The notes below the pieces were generated by a model that had not been told where the DNA came from, searched no databases, and worked only from the letters and a program-made list of their open reading frames with translations. The translations under genes and the position numbers were made by a program. Below are positions 23,709 to 31,843 of a stretch of DNA of 40,095 nt, one piece after another. Origin of the DNA: Amycolatopsis pittospori (GTDB lineage Bacteria > Actinomycetota > Actinomycetes > Mycobacteriales > Pseudonocardiaceae); NCBI RefSeq assembly GCF_013870525.1, contig NZ_JACBXD010000072.1, positions 1 through 40,095 of the forward strand, in the 5' to 3' direction. How positions within the stretch are numbered: the first letter of the stretch is position 1; every line of letters starts with the position of its first letter.

Positions 23709-24611
23709 TCAGGCCACCGCGCGCAGGTAGTCGGGGGCGGGCATGGTCATGCGGTTCCCGGTCGACGTCGGGCCGCCGGCGAGGGTGATCGCCATCGGTG
23801 CGTCGGTCGGCTGCGGGCTGCGCATCGGCATCCGCAGGTGGACCCGGCCGTACCGGGTGATGTCGACGCGACCGGGCAGGGTGCCCATGGAGAACGTCGA
23901 CGCGGCGGTCCCGGCGGCGTGTTCGGCGACCGCGATGACGGTCCACCGGCCTTCGGGCACGTTCTGGATCTCGATGTCCGCCGAAAGGACGTTCGCCCTG
24001 CCGCCGAACGCGACCGGACCGCATTGCGGGATCGCCTCGGCGAACAGTCCGATGAGGACACTCGCCGGGCCCGCCCCGCGCGGGGTCTCGACGCGGACGC
24101 TGATCGTGCCGGTGCCGGCGTGCAGCGACGCGCACCCCATTCCGGCGCCGTGCAGGGATTCCAGCGACGGCAGCCGCTGGAAATGCGGGGCCAGCGCGAC
24201 GAGCAGCTCGCCGACCTCGGGGTCGCGGTACTGGGTCGGGGTCATCCCGACCGCACGGGTGAAGCGGCTGGTGAACGTGCCGACACTGCTGTAGCCGACG
24301 CTGCACACGATGTCCGACACCGTCAGCGATGTCGTCAGCAGCAGTCGTTTGGCTTCGAAGAGCCGGATCGCGGTGAGGTACCGGCCGGGCGTGACCCCGG
24401 TGGCCTTGGTGAAGATCCGCGAGAAGTGGAAGGGGCTGACGAAGACTTCGGACGCCAGGTCGCCCAGCGTGATCGGGTCGAAGTACCTCGCGTGCATCGC
24501 TGAGATGGCCTGCAGCACCGCAGGTTGCAAGGGAGACGCCGGCTCGGGGAGCCGACCGGGTTCGATGGCGCCTTTCTCGTTCGCCGCCGTGGCGACTGTT
24601 CGTAGCTGCAT
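23709..24611 (-). CDS. AraC-family transcriptional regulator
   Basis: In this 300-aa protein the AraC/XylS DNA-binding domain is at the N-terminus (residues about 30-130), the reverse of the usual order. ITLGDLASEVFVSPFHFSRIFTKATGVTPGRYL is the first helix-turn-helix and VSDIVCSVGYSSVGTFTSRFTRAVGMTPTQYR the second. The C-terminal 160 residues are an unrecognised beta-rich ligand domain (SVRVETPRG, FGGRANVLSADIEI). It sits just upstream of the unbL operon, with the terminator at 23660 between them. A role in sensing a pathway compound or stress and controlling the enediyne genes is plausible but unproven. I find no unambiguous operator. Confidence 0.9.
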   Translation of the reverse strand: MQLRTVATAANEKGAIEPGRLPEPASPLQPAVLQAISAMHARYFDPITLGDLASEVFVSPFHFSRIFTKATGVTPGRYLTAIRLFEAKRLLLTTSLTVSDIVCSVGYSSVGTFTSRFTRAVGMTPTQYRDPEVGELLVALAPHFQRLPSLESLHGAGMGCASLHAGTGTISVRVETPRGAGPASVLIGLFAEAIPQCGPVAFGGRANVLSADIEIQNVPEGRWTVIAVAEHAAGTAASTFSMGTLPGRVDITRYGRVHLRMPMRSPQPTDAPMAITLAGGPTSTGNRMTMPAPDYLRAVA

Positions 24612-24744
24612 CAGACCAACCTCGGATTCGCTGTCGCTTTTCCTCTGCTCGTCAGCAAACGCGTCACCGATTTCGGAGCACTCGACACGCGATGGAGGTG
24701 TGGCCTACCCAGGCATTATCCTGGCCTGCGCGATCGGCGGACGG

Positions 24745-25860
24745 TCAGCCGGCGGCGCGTTCCGGCGTCTCGAGCGGGACTCGAGCCGACAGCCGGTGCG
24801 TCCCGTCGCGGCGAACGCCCGCTCGCAGATCGCCCCCGCTCGCGCCGACCCGGTAGGCGAGATTCCCGATACCGCAGCCGGACGCCGAAGCGGTCCGCAC
24901 GGTGACGCCGTCGTTCACCAGCTCCAGCAGGACGGACCCGTCCCGCATACGCACGGTGATCTCGCACCAGGTCGCCTCGCTGTGCCGGAGGATGTTGGTG
25001 ACGCCCTCGCGCAGCACGGTCGCCAGCGTCGTGCTCGCCGGGCAGGCGAGCGCGGCCGGATCGCAGTCGAGCCGCACGACGATCTCGGCCGCTCGCAGCA
25101 CGGCGCCCGCCGCCCGGCATTCCTCGGCCAGCGACAGTTCCCGGTAGCCCGCGGCCACCGACCGGACGTCGGCGAGCGCTTTCCGCGACATCACGAGGAT
25201 CTCCGCCAGCTCCGCTTGAGCCCGCTGGGGTTGTTCGACGATCAGCCGGTTGGTCAGCTCGCTCTTCAACGTGATGGCGCTCAGGCTGAGCCCGAGCAGG
25301 TCGTGGGTGTCCCGCGAGAACCGCAGCCGTTCCTCGGTCACCGCCCAGCGGGCGAGCTCACCACGGTCTTCGGCCCAGCGCGCGGCCTGCGTCAGCGCGT
25401 GGACGACCAGCCCGACGACGAGCGTCGCGAGCACAGCCGTCGGCACCGCGACGGTGGCCGGGTCGGCGACGAAAGGGTTGGCATAGGCGGCGATCAGCCC
25501 CGACAGCGCGACGACCACGCCGACCCCGGCGACGGCCGGGATCCGGTTCAGCGTCAGCAGGAGATTGCCCGCGAGGAAGCCGCTGACCGTCACCCACGCC
25601 GGCCCGAACCACAACAACGGCGCGTAGGTCAGTGCCGCCTGGGCGAGCAGATGCGGGACTGCGCGGAGGCCGTCCGGGACGGGCCGGTACAGGAACAGCA
25701 GCTGCACGGCGACCACCGCGGCCGCCCAAAGGGCCCCGCCCAGCGCGTCGGGCCAGTGCGCCGCCTCGGCCAGCGGCCGTATCGAAACGAGGATCGCGGT
25801 ACCGAAGAAGACGAAGCCCACGATCCGGCGCGAAAGCCCGGCCTGGTTCACACTCCGCAT
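24745..25860 (-). CDS. NarL/DesK-type sensor histidine kinase
   Basis: I take the ATG at 25860 (371 aa). The frame extends to 25959 but adds a low-complexity Pro-rich leader. About five hydrophobic segments span residues 10-170. The HisKA_3 box follows, with RFSRDTHDLLGLSLSAITLKSEL (phospho-accepting His in DTHD). The ATPase part has EGVTNILRHSEA (N box) and GCGIGNLAYRVGASGGDL (G box). In related kinases the HisKA_3 box reads HD-L-L-G-H-S; here it is G-L, a small deviation. No response regulator lies beside it, so its partner must be elsewhere. The ligand is unknown. It is close to the AraC gene, so cluster control is possible. Confidence 0.85.
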   Translation of the reverse strand: MRSVNQAGLSRRIVGFVFFGTAILVSIRPLAEAAHWPDALGGALWAAAVVAVQLLFLYRPVPDGLRAVPHLLAQAALTYAPLLWFGPAWVTVSGFLAGNLLLTLNRIPAVAGVGVVVALSGLIAAYANPFVADPATVAVPTAVLATLVVGLVVHALTQAARWAEDRGELARWAVTEERLRFSRDTHDLLGLSLSAITLKSELTNRLIVEQPQRAQAELAEILVMSRKALADVRSVAAGYRELSLAEECRAAGAVLRAAEIVVRLDCDPAALACPASTTLATVLREGVTNILRHSEATWCEITVRMRDGSVLLELVNDGVTVRTASASGCGIGNLAYRVGASGGDLRAGVRRDGTHRLSARVPLETPERAAG

Positions 25861-26011
25861 GACCACCCCTGATCCCGCAGCTCCCTGGATGCACAAGGTA
25901 ACCAAGGGAGGCGGGACCGGCGGAAAATGAAAGTGAACCGAGATCGACAGTGTCGCCATCGGCGATCAAGCGAGGGTGAGCGAGGCACCGGCGGACCGCG
26001 CTGGGTTACGT

Positions 26012-26061
26012 TGGTCGTGAGTGGCGATTCGGGTTAGAACACGAATCGCCACTCACGACCA
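26012..26061. terminator. 20-bp perfect inverted repeat past the SagB gene
   Basis: The left arm is 26012-26031 (TGGTCGTGAGTGGCGATTCG), the loop is 10 bases, and the right arm is 26042-26061. It lies 27 bases beyond the SagB stop on the minus strand and ends that transcript before the kinase promoter. The motif GGTCGTGAGTGGCG recurs in the hairpin at 39747-39794. Confidence 0.8.
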
Positions 26062-26088
26062 CCCCGGCCGATGCCTCACCGGCGGCGA

Positions 26089-27573
26089 TCAAGCAGGCAG
26101 GTCGAGCACGCACTCCCCCACGCCCACCTCGGCGGGCCATTCGAGTTTGAGGGCGCGGTCGACCCGGTCCCCGGCGTCGACCGGGACGGCGTGCGCGGCC
26201 AGTCCCATCGCGCGGGCGACGAGGTAGAGCGTCTGCTGCAGCGCGCCCACGTGCGCCAGGGTGGTGGCGTACGCGCCGCCGCCGAGCACCGAGGCCATCC
26301 GCGGCATCCGCGCGGTCACCGTGATCAGCGCCGAGGGCCGCCGGTGGTTGCCGCCGCCGATCATCGCCATGTCGAGCATGGCGGCGAGGTCGGCCTCGTC
26401 GTCGTTGACCAGGCTGAGCCGGTGGTCGAGCGGGTCGTAGTGATAGATCCCGCGGTCGAGCCCGGAGCAGCGGTTGACCGAGACGTACAGCTCGAGCTCG
26501 TACAGGCACGCGACGCTGAAGTACGGCCGCTGCGACGCGTTGTGGCTGGTCCCCTTCGGGCCTTGCCCGCTGGGGAAGTGCGCCGGCCCGATCGACCGGA
26601 TCCGCGCGCCACGGAACAGGAACTCGCCGATCTGCTCGGCGGACAGCACGCCCTCGGTGAATTCGGGGCAGGTGTGGTCGTTCTCCAGCAACGCCGTCAG
26701 CGTGGGATCGGTCTCCGCGCGGGCGTCGAGATCCGGCCGGTACAACGCGTAGACCGGTCCTTCGCCGGTGGCCGCCTTGACCACCGGCGGCTTCCCCAGC
26801 CCGGGCAGATCGGCCGGACCACCGGGGCGCCAGGTCCGGCTCGTGGTGTGGAACAGCAGTTCGTCCGGGGACCACAGACCGAGTTCGGGATCCTCGTCCT
26901 CGGCGAACCCGCCGTGCTCCCCGGCCAGCTGGACGACGCCCGCCGCGACGAGATAGGACACGATCGCGCCGACGACGGCGATCTCGATCCCCGTGGTGGC
27001 GGCGATCTCGCCCACCGACTTCGCCGTCGCCAGCGTCGCGGCGACGTGGACCGCCCACGGCTGGTACAGCACGACGCGGTAGCGCGCGGACGGCGACTCC
27101 AGTCCCATCCCGTAGGCGTCGGAGCGCAGGGAACAGAAGCGGGACAACCGGATCGGCCGCGCCGCCGGGATCGCCTCCGGCGCGAACACCGGCGCCAGCG
27201 CAACCGGGATCACCGACAGCAGCGGACCCCGTCCGTCGGCGAGCCCGAGCGAACGCACCACGGAGCCGCCGAGCTCCTTGAGCGCCTGGCGCAACGCGTC
27301 GGCGCCGTCGGCCGTCCAGCTCAGTTCGCCTTCGAGGTCGGGCTCCCGCTCGACCGGCTCCCACGACGACGTCACGTTGGCGAGCGAGATCGGGCCCAAG
27401 GCCATCCGCCGCAACGATTCCCGGACCAACGGCTCCGCGTGGTCGAAGTCGTACTCTCCCCAGCGCGTGACGACCACCAGTGAGCCGTCCTCACCGATTT
27501 CGACAAGGCTGTCGTCGGTGAGCGACCACAGGGGGATCGTCTCGGCCACGCCGCCGGGGGGATCAGTCCTCAA
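26089..27573 (-). CDS. SagB-like FMN dehydrogenase of a TOMM locus
   Basis: This is a 494-aa protein. The C-terminal 200 residues (about 295-494) are nitroreductase-like, with ACLYELELYVSV (355-366), GLDRGIYHYDPLDHRLSLV (371-389) and ALQQTLYLVARAMGL (444-458). This is the SagB/ThcOx pattern of enzymes that oxidise azolines to azoles with FMN. The N-terminal 290 residues hold a beta-rich region and a helix-turn-helix-like segment. Two canonical motifs look degraded. The RRSxRxF FMN-binding segment reads NDHTCPEF (298-305), and the SAGALYP motif reads SVACLYE. Activity is therefore uncertain. A TTG at 27573 with TGGAG six bases upstream is the start. The YcaO gene stop is 18 bases before it, so the two genes form one operon. 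Confidence 0.75.
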   Translation of the reverse strand: MRTDPPGGVAETIPLWSLTDDSLVEIGEDGSLVVVTRWGEYDFDHAEPLVRESLRRMALGPISLANVTSSWEPVEREPDLEGELSWTADGADALRQALKELGGSVVRSLGLADGRGPLLSVIPVALAPVFAPEAIPAARPIRLSRFCSLRSDAYGMGLESPSARYRVVLYQPWAVHVAATLATAKSVGEIAATTGIEIAVVGAIVSYLVAAGVVQLAGEHGGFAEDEDPELGLWSPDELLFHTTSRTWRPGGPADLPGLGKPPVVKAATGEGPVYALYRPDLDARAETDPTLTALLENDHTCPEFTEGVLSAEQIGEFLFRGARIRSIGPAHFPSGQGPKGTSHNASQRPYFSVACLYELELYVSVNRCSGLDRGIYHYDPLDHRLSLVNDDEADLAAMLDMAMIGGGNHRRPSALITVTARMPRMASVLGGGAYATTLAHVGALQQTLYLVARAMGLAAHAVPVDAGDRVDRALKLEWPAEVGVGECVLDLPA

Positions 27574-27591
27574 CTGTTGCTCCAGCCGGAT

Positions 27592-29868
27592 CTACAAGAA
27601 CATGGGGAAGGGGTTCAGCCGGTCGTAGGGAGTCGGTTCGGCGAGCCTGCCGAGCCGCACGGGGACGTCGAACAGCCGGCCGGGGGCGAAGCGGCTCCAG
27701 AACGGGCGCAGCCCCGGGACGACCACCCGGACCACCGGAAGGTCGATGTCGGGCCTGGTCTGATCCAGCACCAGCGTCTCCATCCCCAGCGCGGAAAGCT
27801 TGCGTACCAGTGATTCCACGTCGTCCCGGACGTCGGACCGCCGGACGAACTTGAAATCCGCGGCCCGTTTCGCCGACCGCCCGGGCGCCGGCAGCAGATA
27901 CGGCTGATTCGCGACCGTAGCGTGCCGGAGCCACTGCGCCGCATCGGGATCGTCGAGTTCGACGTCGTTCGCGAGCACCGCCGGGATCATCTGGTTGAGC
28001 TCGCTGACCGCCCTCCGCAGCGCCGTCCTGGGATCCAGGTGGGCGCCGAAACCCATCATGACGTTCTCGCGGGGCCCGGCGATACTCCTCGACAGCGCGA
28101 CCATCACCGGGATACCGAGATCCGCCGTCAGATCGAGGACCCACAGTTCGCGGCCGGCCCGCGCGTACTGGCCCACCATCTCCACGGCCCACGGGTCGTC
28201 GAACGACGCGATGTCGACGCCGGGCACCGGAAGCCGGTTGTACCACCACATCGCGACGGCGTCGCGTTCGACGAGTTCGAGCAGTCCTTGCAGGATCGCG
28301 TCTTCGATACTGCTGCCGGCCGCGCAGCCGTTGGAGTCGGCGCGCATCCCGGTGATCCCGCATTCCAGCGGCACGCCGTAGTAGAGGTACGCCGTCGGCA
28401 TCAGCTTGCGGCGCTGCTTCGACAGCGACCACAACGGCGTCCAGTCGACGGCGGCCTTCTCGTCGAACCGCTCCGGGACATGTTGGAAGATCGCGTGTTT
28501 CGCGTTCCACTCGTCCCGGCCGGCGTACTGGCGTTCGTCGAAGAGCATGCACGTGTTCGGGTGGACGGCGTCGTCGCCGAGCGCGCGGAAGGTGTCGCGG
28601 ATCCGCAGTTCGTCGCCCTGGTAGTTCGCGGAGAACCGTTCGATCGCCTCGCACAGCGCGCCGACCTCGGCGTCGAGCGGGCTCGCACCCTTGCCGCCGT
28701 TGTCCCCGCGCAACCCGGCCTGCAGTCCCGCTTCACCGCGCACGCGGCGCGCGACGTTGAGCCCGGAGCGGTAGGCGTTCACGAACGCCGGCGCCCTCGG
28801 GTCGCGGGCGATCTCCTTGATGATGCCGGTGACCGGGCTGACGAGGTGACCGTAGCGGTCGAGCACCTCGACCGGGGTGAGCGTGCGGTGCCCGCCGCCG
28901 CCCGACGTCGCCTTCTTGGCCTCCTGCAACACGACCGGCTCGGCCGTCCGCGCGGCGACGATCCCCTCGTCGCCGCAGTCCGGGCACTGCGGCCGCCGCC
29001 GCAGTTCGTGCAACCGCCCCTGCAGATCGAGGGTGTCGAGGATCCACACACACTGCTGACCCGGATACCGGTGTCCCGCAAGCCATTTCGACGCTTCGAG
29101 GGCGATCAGATGCGACGCGGCGGCGGTCAGCGGCGGCACGGCGGGCATCGGGAACGACGCCGGACCGTCGTGCCCGAGCACCTCCTGCACGCAGGCCTCC
29201 GCGTGCCGGTGCCCCCACAGCCGGTTGGTCAGGCAGTTCCAGCACCCGGACCGGCCGGGCTGCATGATCGGGCCGATCCACACCTGCGAGCCCGACGGGC
29301 GCGCCAGCAGCCACGGCCGTCCGGTGCGCCGGTGTTCCGCGTCGACCTCGGCCAGCCGCGGGTCCAGGTAGTCGTCGCACAGCACGATGGCGAGTTCCTC
29401 GGCCGTGTCGACGACCTCGATACCGCCCGCGGTGAGCGCGTTCGCCACCTGCGAGGTGTCGACGCCGCGGCCGATCGCGGTCAGGCTCGCCGTCGCCGGC
29501 TTCGGCCGGGAAGCCACCGTCGACGCGTCGAGCCCGCAGGCGTCCCAGTACGCGAGCGCGCGCTCGTCCACGCTGAGTTCGTCCGGCACACGCAAGGTGA
29601 CCAGACCCGCCTCGACCAGCCGGGCCAGCACACCGGTGACCTGCTCCGCGCTCATCCCGTCCGGGCAGGCGGACAGCAGTCCGTCGAGGTCACGGGTGCC
29701 GTCGAGGAGTGCCGCCACCGAGGCGACCTGCGCGCCACGCATCGCGATGACCCCCTGCTCCGAGAACAGGTAGGCGCCGTTGCCCTCACTGATCTCCGCC
29801 CGCAGATGCCGTTTGAATCCCAGACCGCCGCTGATCGAGCCGGACCCGTTCGACACTGCCTCGCGCAT
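27592..29868 (-). CDS. Fused TOMM cyclodehydratase (RRE, E1-like, YcaO)
   Basis: This is a 758-aa protein from ATG 29868 with GGGGG upstream. Residues about 17-95 form a winged-helix peptide-recognition element (FKRHLRAEISEGNGAYLFSEQ). The E1/ThiF-like middle has zinc Cys pairs C209/C212 (GCWNC) and C295/C298 (CPDC). The C-terminal YcaO part has ATP-binding motifs GALCEAIERFS (403-413), SNGCAAG (512-518) and ELVERD (531-536). It ends NPFPMFL, close to the PxPxP tail. Such fused proteins bind a precursor leader and use ATP to make thiazolines or oxazolines from Cys, Ser and Thr. All YcaO motifs look intact, so it is probably active. It shares a divergent promoter region with the SARP gene. No precursor gene is adjacent. 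Confidence 0.93.
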   Translation of the reverse strand: MREAVSNGSGSISGGLGFKRHLRAEISEGNGAYLFSEQGVIAMRGAQVASVAALLDGTRDLDGLLSACPDGMSAEQVTGVLARLVEAGLVTLRVPDELSVDERALAYWDACGLDASTVASRPKPATASLTAIGRGVDTSQVANALTAGGIEVVDTAEELAIVLCDDYLDPRLAEVDAEHRRTGRPWLLARPSGSQVWIGPIMQPGRSGCWNCLTNRLWGHRHAEACVQEVLGHDGPASFPMPAVPPLTAAASHLIALEASKWLAGHRYPGQQCVWILDTLDLQGRLHELRRRPQCPDCGDEGIVAARTAEPVVLQEAKKATSGGGGHRTLTPVEVLDRYGHLVSPVTGIIKEIARDPRAPAFVNAYRSGLNVARRVRGEAGLQAGLRGDNGGKGASPLDAEVGALCEAIERFSANYQGDELRIRDTFRALGDDAVHPNTCMLFDERQYAGRDEWNAKHAIFQHVPERFDEKAAVDWTPLWSLSKQRRKLMPTAYLYYGVPLECGITGMRADSNGCAAGSSIEDAILQGLLELVERDAVAMWWYNRLPVPGVDIASFDDPWAVEMVGQYARAGRELWVLDLTADLGIPVMVALSRSIAGPRENVMMGFGAHLDPRTALRRAVSELNQMIPAVLANDVELDDPDAAQWLRHATVANQPYLLPAPGRSAKRAADFKFVRRSDVRDDVESLVRKLSALGMETLVLDQTRPDIDLPVVRVVVPGLRPFWSRFAPGRLFDVPVRLGRLAEPTPYDRLNPFPMFL

Positions 29869-29953
29869 GGGAACCCCCGTAGGTCGGTGCGGTCTCCGAA
29901 TCCTGCTGCGCGCGGGCGTGCACCGGCTAGTGCGTGTTTCACGGGTCGGACAT

Positions 29954-29971
29954 GAAAAACCCATGTTTTTC
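29954..29971. promoter_or_regulatory. AT-rich palindrome in the YcaO/SARP divergent promoter
   Basis: GAAAAAC and GTTTTTC flank CCAT (18 bases). It lies between the YcaO start (29868, minus) and the SARP start (30092, plus). GTGCGTG (29930-29936) and CACGCAC (29979-29985) form a wider, roughly concentric dyad. An AT-rich palindrome in such GC-rich DNA is notable as an operator or promoter. A binding protein is not identified. The SARP itself and the HxlR regulator nearby are candidates. Confidence 0.45.
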
Positions 29972-30091
29972 CGGGACGCACGCACGCGGCGTCTGGTGGA
30001 CGGCTCACTGGCCCCTGACGGTGCCGCTCTGTCACTGTCGACGTACTGGGAAAACGGGACACGACGCGTATCGAGCTGGAGGGCGCTTGCG

Positions 30092-30931
30092 ATGTATGCC
30101 GGATCACGAGTATCGGACACGCACCACGGCTCGGCACCCAACCCGAATCCGGACCTGTCCGCAAGCCCTGTCCGCTTCACCCTGCTCGGCCCGCTCGAAC
30201 TCACGCGGGACGGGATCGACTACGCGCCGACAACACCGAAGCTCCTTCAGGTGCTCGCGATGCTGGTGATGAGCCCGGGGAAGATCGTGCACATCGACAC
30301 GATCGTGCAGGAGCTGTGGGCCAACGACCCGCCGCGCAGCGTCCGGACCACGATGCACACCTACGTCTATCAGCTGCGGCGGTGCATCGACGAGAACGAC
30401 CTCGCCCCGTACGGCGAGACCATGCTGGCGACGAAACCGCCGGGCTACGTGTTCCGGATCGCCCCGGAGCAGGTGGACGTCTTCGAGTTCCAGACGCTGC
30501 AGAAGCGGGGCCGGGAGCTGCAGTTGCGGGGCGAGCACGCCGAGGCGGCGAAGTCCTTCCGCGCCGCGCTCGATCTGTGGTCCGGCCCGCCGCTGGCGAA
30601 CGTCCACTGTGGACCGGTGCTGTCGGCGTACGCGGTCGACCTCGTCGAACAGCGCCGCAGCACCCTGCATCTGCGCATCGAGGCGGACATCTCGGCCGGG
30701 ATGCGGCACGAGCTGATCGGCGAACTGCGCTCCCTGGTGACGGCGAACCCGCTGGACGAGGCCCTGCACGGCCAGCTGATCCGGGTGCTCGGGCGCAGCG
30801 GACGGCGATCCGACGCGCTCGCGACCTACCGCCAGGTGCGGGCGAGGCTCAACAATGAACTGGGCGTGGAACCCTGCGACGAACTCCAGGTCCTGCATCA
30901 CGACCTGCTCTCCGAGGGTGAGCCCGCTTGA
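30092..30931 (+). CDS. SARP-family transcriptional activator
   Basis: This 279-aa protein starts at ATG 30092 with GGAGG nine bases upstream. The larger frame from 29780 starts inside the divergent YcaO gene and is not credible. Residues about 27-110 form the OmpR-like winged helix (LGPLELTRDGIDYAPTTPKLLQVLAML, RTTMHTYVYQLRR). The bacterial transcriptional activation domain follows (EAAKSFRAALDLWSGPPLANV, LGVEPCDELQVLHHDLL). SARPs bind direct repeats and recruit RNA polymerase at antibiotic promoters. Its closest target is the divergent YcaO-SagB operon. Control of the enediyne operons is equally possible, and no repeats were confirmed upstream of them. Confidence 0.93.
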   Translation: MYAGSRVSDTHHGSAPNPNPDLSASPVRFTLLGPLELTRDGIDYAPTTPKLLQVLAMLVMSPGKIVHIDTIVQELWANDPPRSVRTTMHTYVYQLRRCIDENDLAPYGETMLATKPPGYVFRIAPEQVDVFEFQTLQKRGRELQLRGEHAEAAKSFRAALDLWSGPPLANVHCGPVLSAYAVDLVEQRRSTLHLRIEADISAGMRHELIGELRSLVTANPLDEALHGQLIRVLGRSGRRSDALATYRQVRARLNNELGVEPCDELQVLHHDLLSEGEPA

Positions 30932-30976
30932 GAAACGCAGTCCCCGCCGGCGGAACGAAAGTGAGGATCGACGCAG

Positions 30977-31663
30977 ATGAGCAGTCGCACCTATGGACAG
31001 TTCTGTGGTCTCGCCCGCGCACTGGAGATCATCGGCGAGCGCTGGTCACTGCTCATCGTCCGTGACCTCGTCCTCGGCCCGAAACGCTTCACCGAACTGC
31101 AGGCCGGGTTGCCCAAGATCCCGGCGAGCACGCTGTCCGCGCGGCTCAACGAACTCGAGCAGTCCGGCGTGCTCCGCCGCCGTCTGCTCCCCCAGCTCGA
31201 CGCCGCGGTGGTCTACGAACTCACCGAATACGGCGCCGAACTCGACCAGATCGTGCTCGACCTCGGCCTCTGGGGCGCGCGGTCGCTCGGACGGCCCGCC
31301 CCGGAAGACGTGTTCACGCTCGACGCGGCGATCCTTTCGCTGTACACGACCTTCCAGAGCGAGAAGGCCAAGGGCATCCACGCCACCTACGAACTGCACT
31401 ATCCCGGGAACATGGTCCTGCACGCGATCATCGAGGACGGCGCCCTCAAGGTCGCGGACGGCGCGCATCCCGGCGCGGACGCGACGATCGAACCGCTGGG
31501 ACCGTTCATCAAGGACCTCCTGAGCGGGGAACTCACCGCCGCCGACGCGCTGCGGACCGGCAAGGTCCGGATCGAAGGCGCCTCGGAGTACCTGGAGCTC
31601 TTCACCGAGCTCTTCCACATCCCGGCCGCCCCGCGGCCGTCACCCGGAATTGTCATTCGCTGA
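30977..31663 (+). CDS. HxlR-type regulator with SCP2-like C-terminus
   Basis: In this 228-aa protein residues about 8-95 are an HxlR winged helix (ARALEIIGERWSLLIVRDLVLGPKRFTELQAGL, STLSARLNELEQSGVLRRR). The C-terminal 110 residues form an SCP2-like sterol/lipid-binding domain (YPGNMVLHAIIEDGALKV, LSGELTAADALRTGKVRIEG). Such fusions occur in actinobacteria. Cys10 in the N-terminal region (GQFCGLARAL) is at a position where some HxlR proteins sense redox or electrophiles. It follows the SARP gene by 45 bases. A lipophilic ligand for the C-terminal domain is a natural idea for sensing a polyene or similar product. That is inference. Confidence 0.9.
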   Translation: MSSRTYGQFCGLARALEIIGERWSLLIVRDLVLGPKRFTELQAGLPKIPASTLSARLNELEQSGVLRRRLLPQLDAAVVYELTEYGAELDQIVLDLGLWGARSLGRPAPEDVFTLDAAILSLYTTFQSEKAKGIHATYELHYPGNMVLHAIIEDGALKVADGAHPGADATIEPLGPFIKDLLSGELTAADALRTGKVRIEGASEYLELFTELFHIPAAPRPSPGIVIR

Positions 31664-31706
31664 CCGAGTGACGGCGTTTATCGTTACCCACGGTGTTTTT
31701 ACCTGG

Positions 31707-31736
31707 GCCATTCGTTGTCAAGACCGGCCGAATGGC
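31707..31736. promoter_or_regulatory. 8-bp inverted repeat in the HxlR/membrane-protein spacer
   Basis: GCCATTCG (31707-31714) and CGAATGGC (31729-31736) are perfect arms with a 14-base spacer. The 180-base spacer holds no gene. A 7-bp stem CCGTCAC/GTGACGG (31637-31643 and 31668-31674) spans the HxlR stop. Either could be a weak terminator or an operator for the following gene. Confidence 0.35.
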
Positions 31737-31843
31737 GTAATTCCGCAGGTCAGCTCAGCAATCCGGAGTAACGAAAACCGCCGGTACGCGAGATATCGTC
31801 AGTATCCGTCACCGGTCGGACTTTTCGCCCTAGGAGCCCCTTC

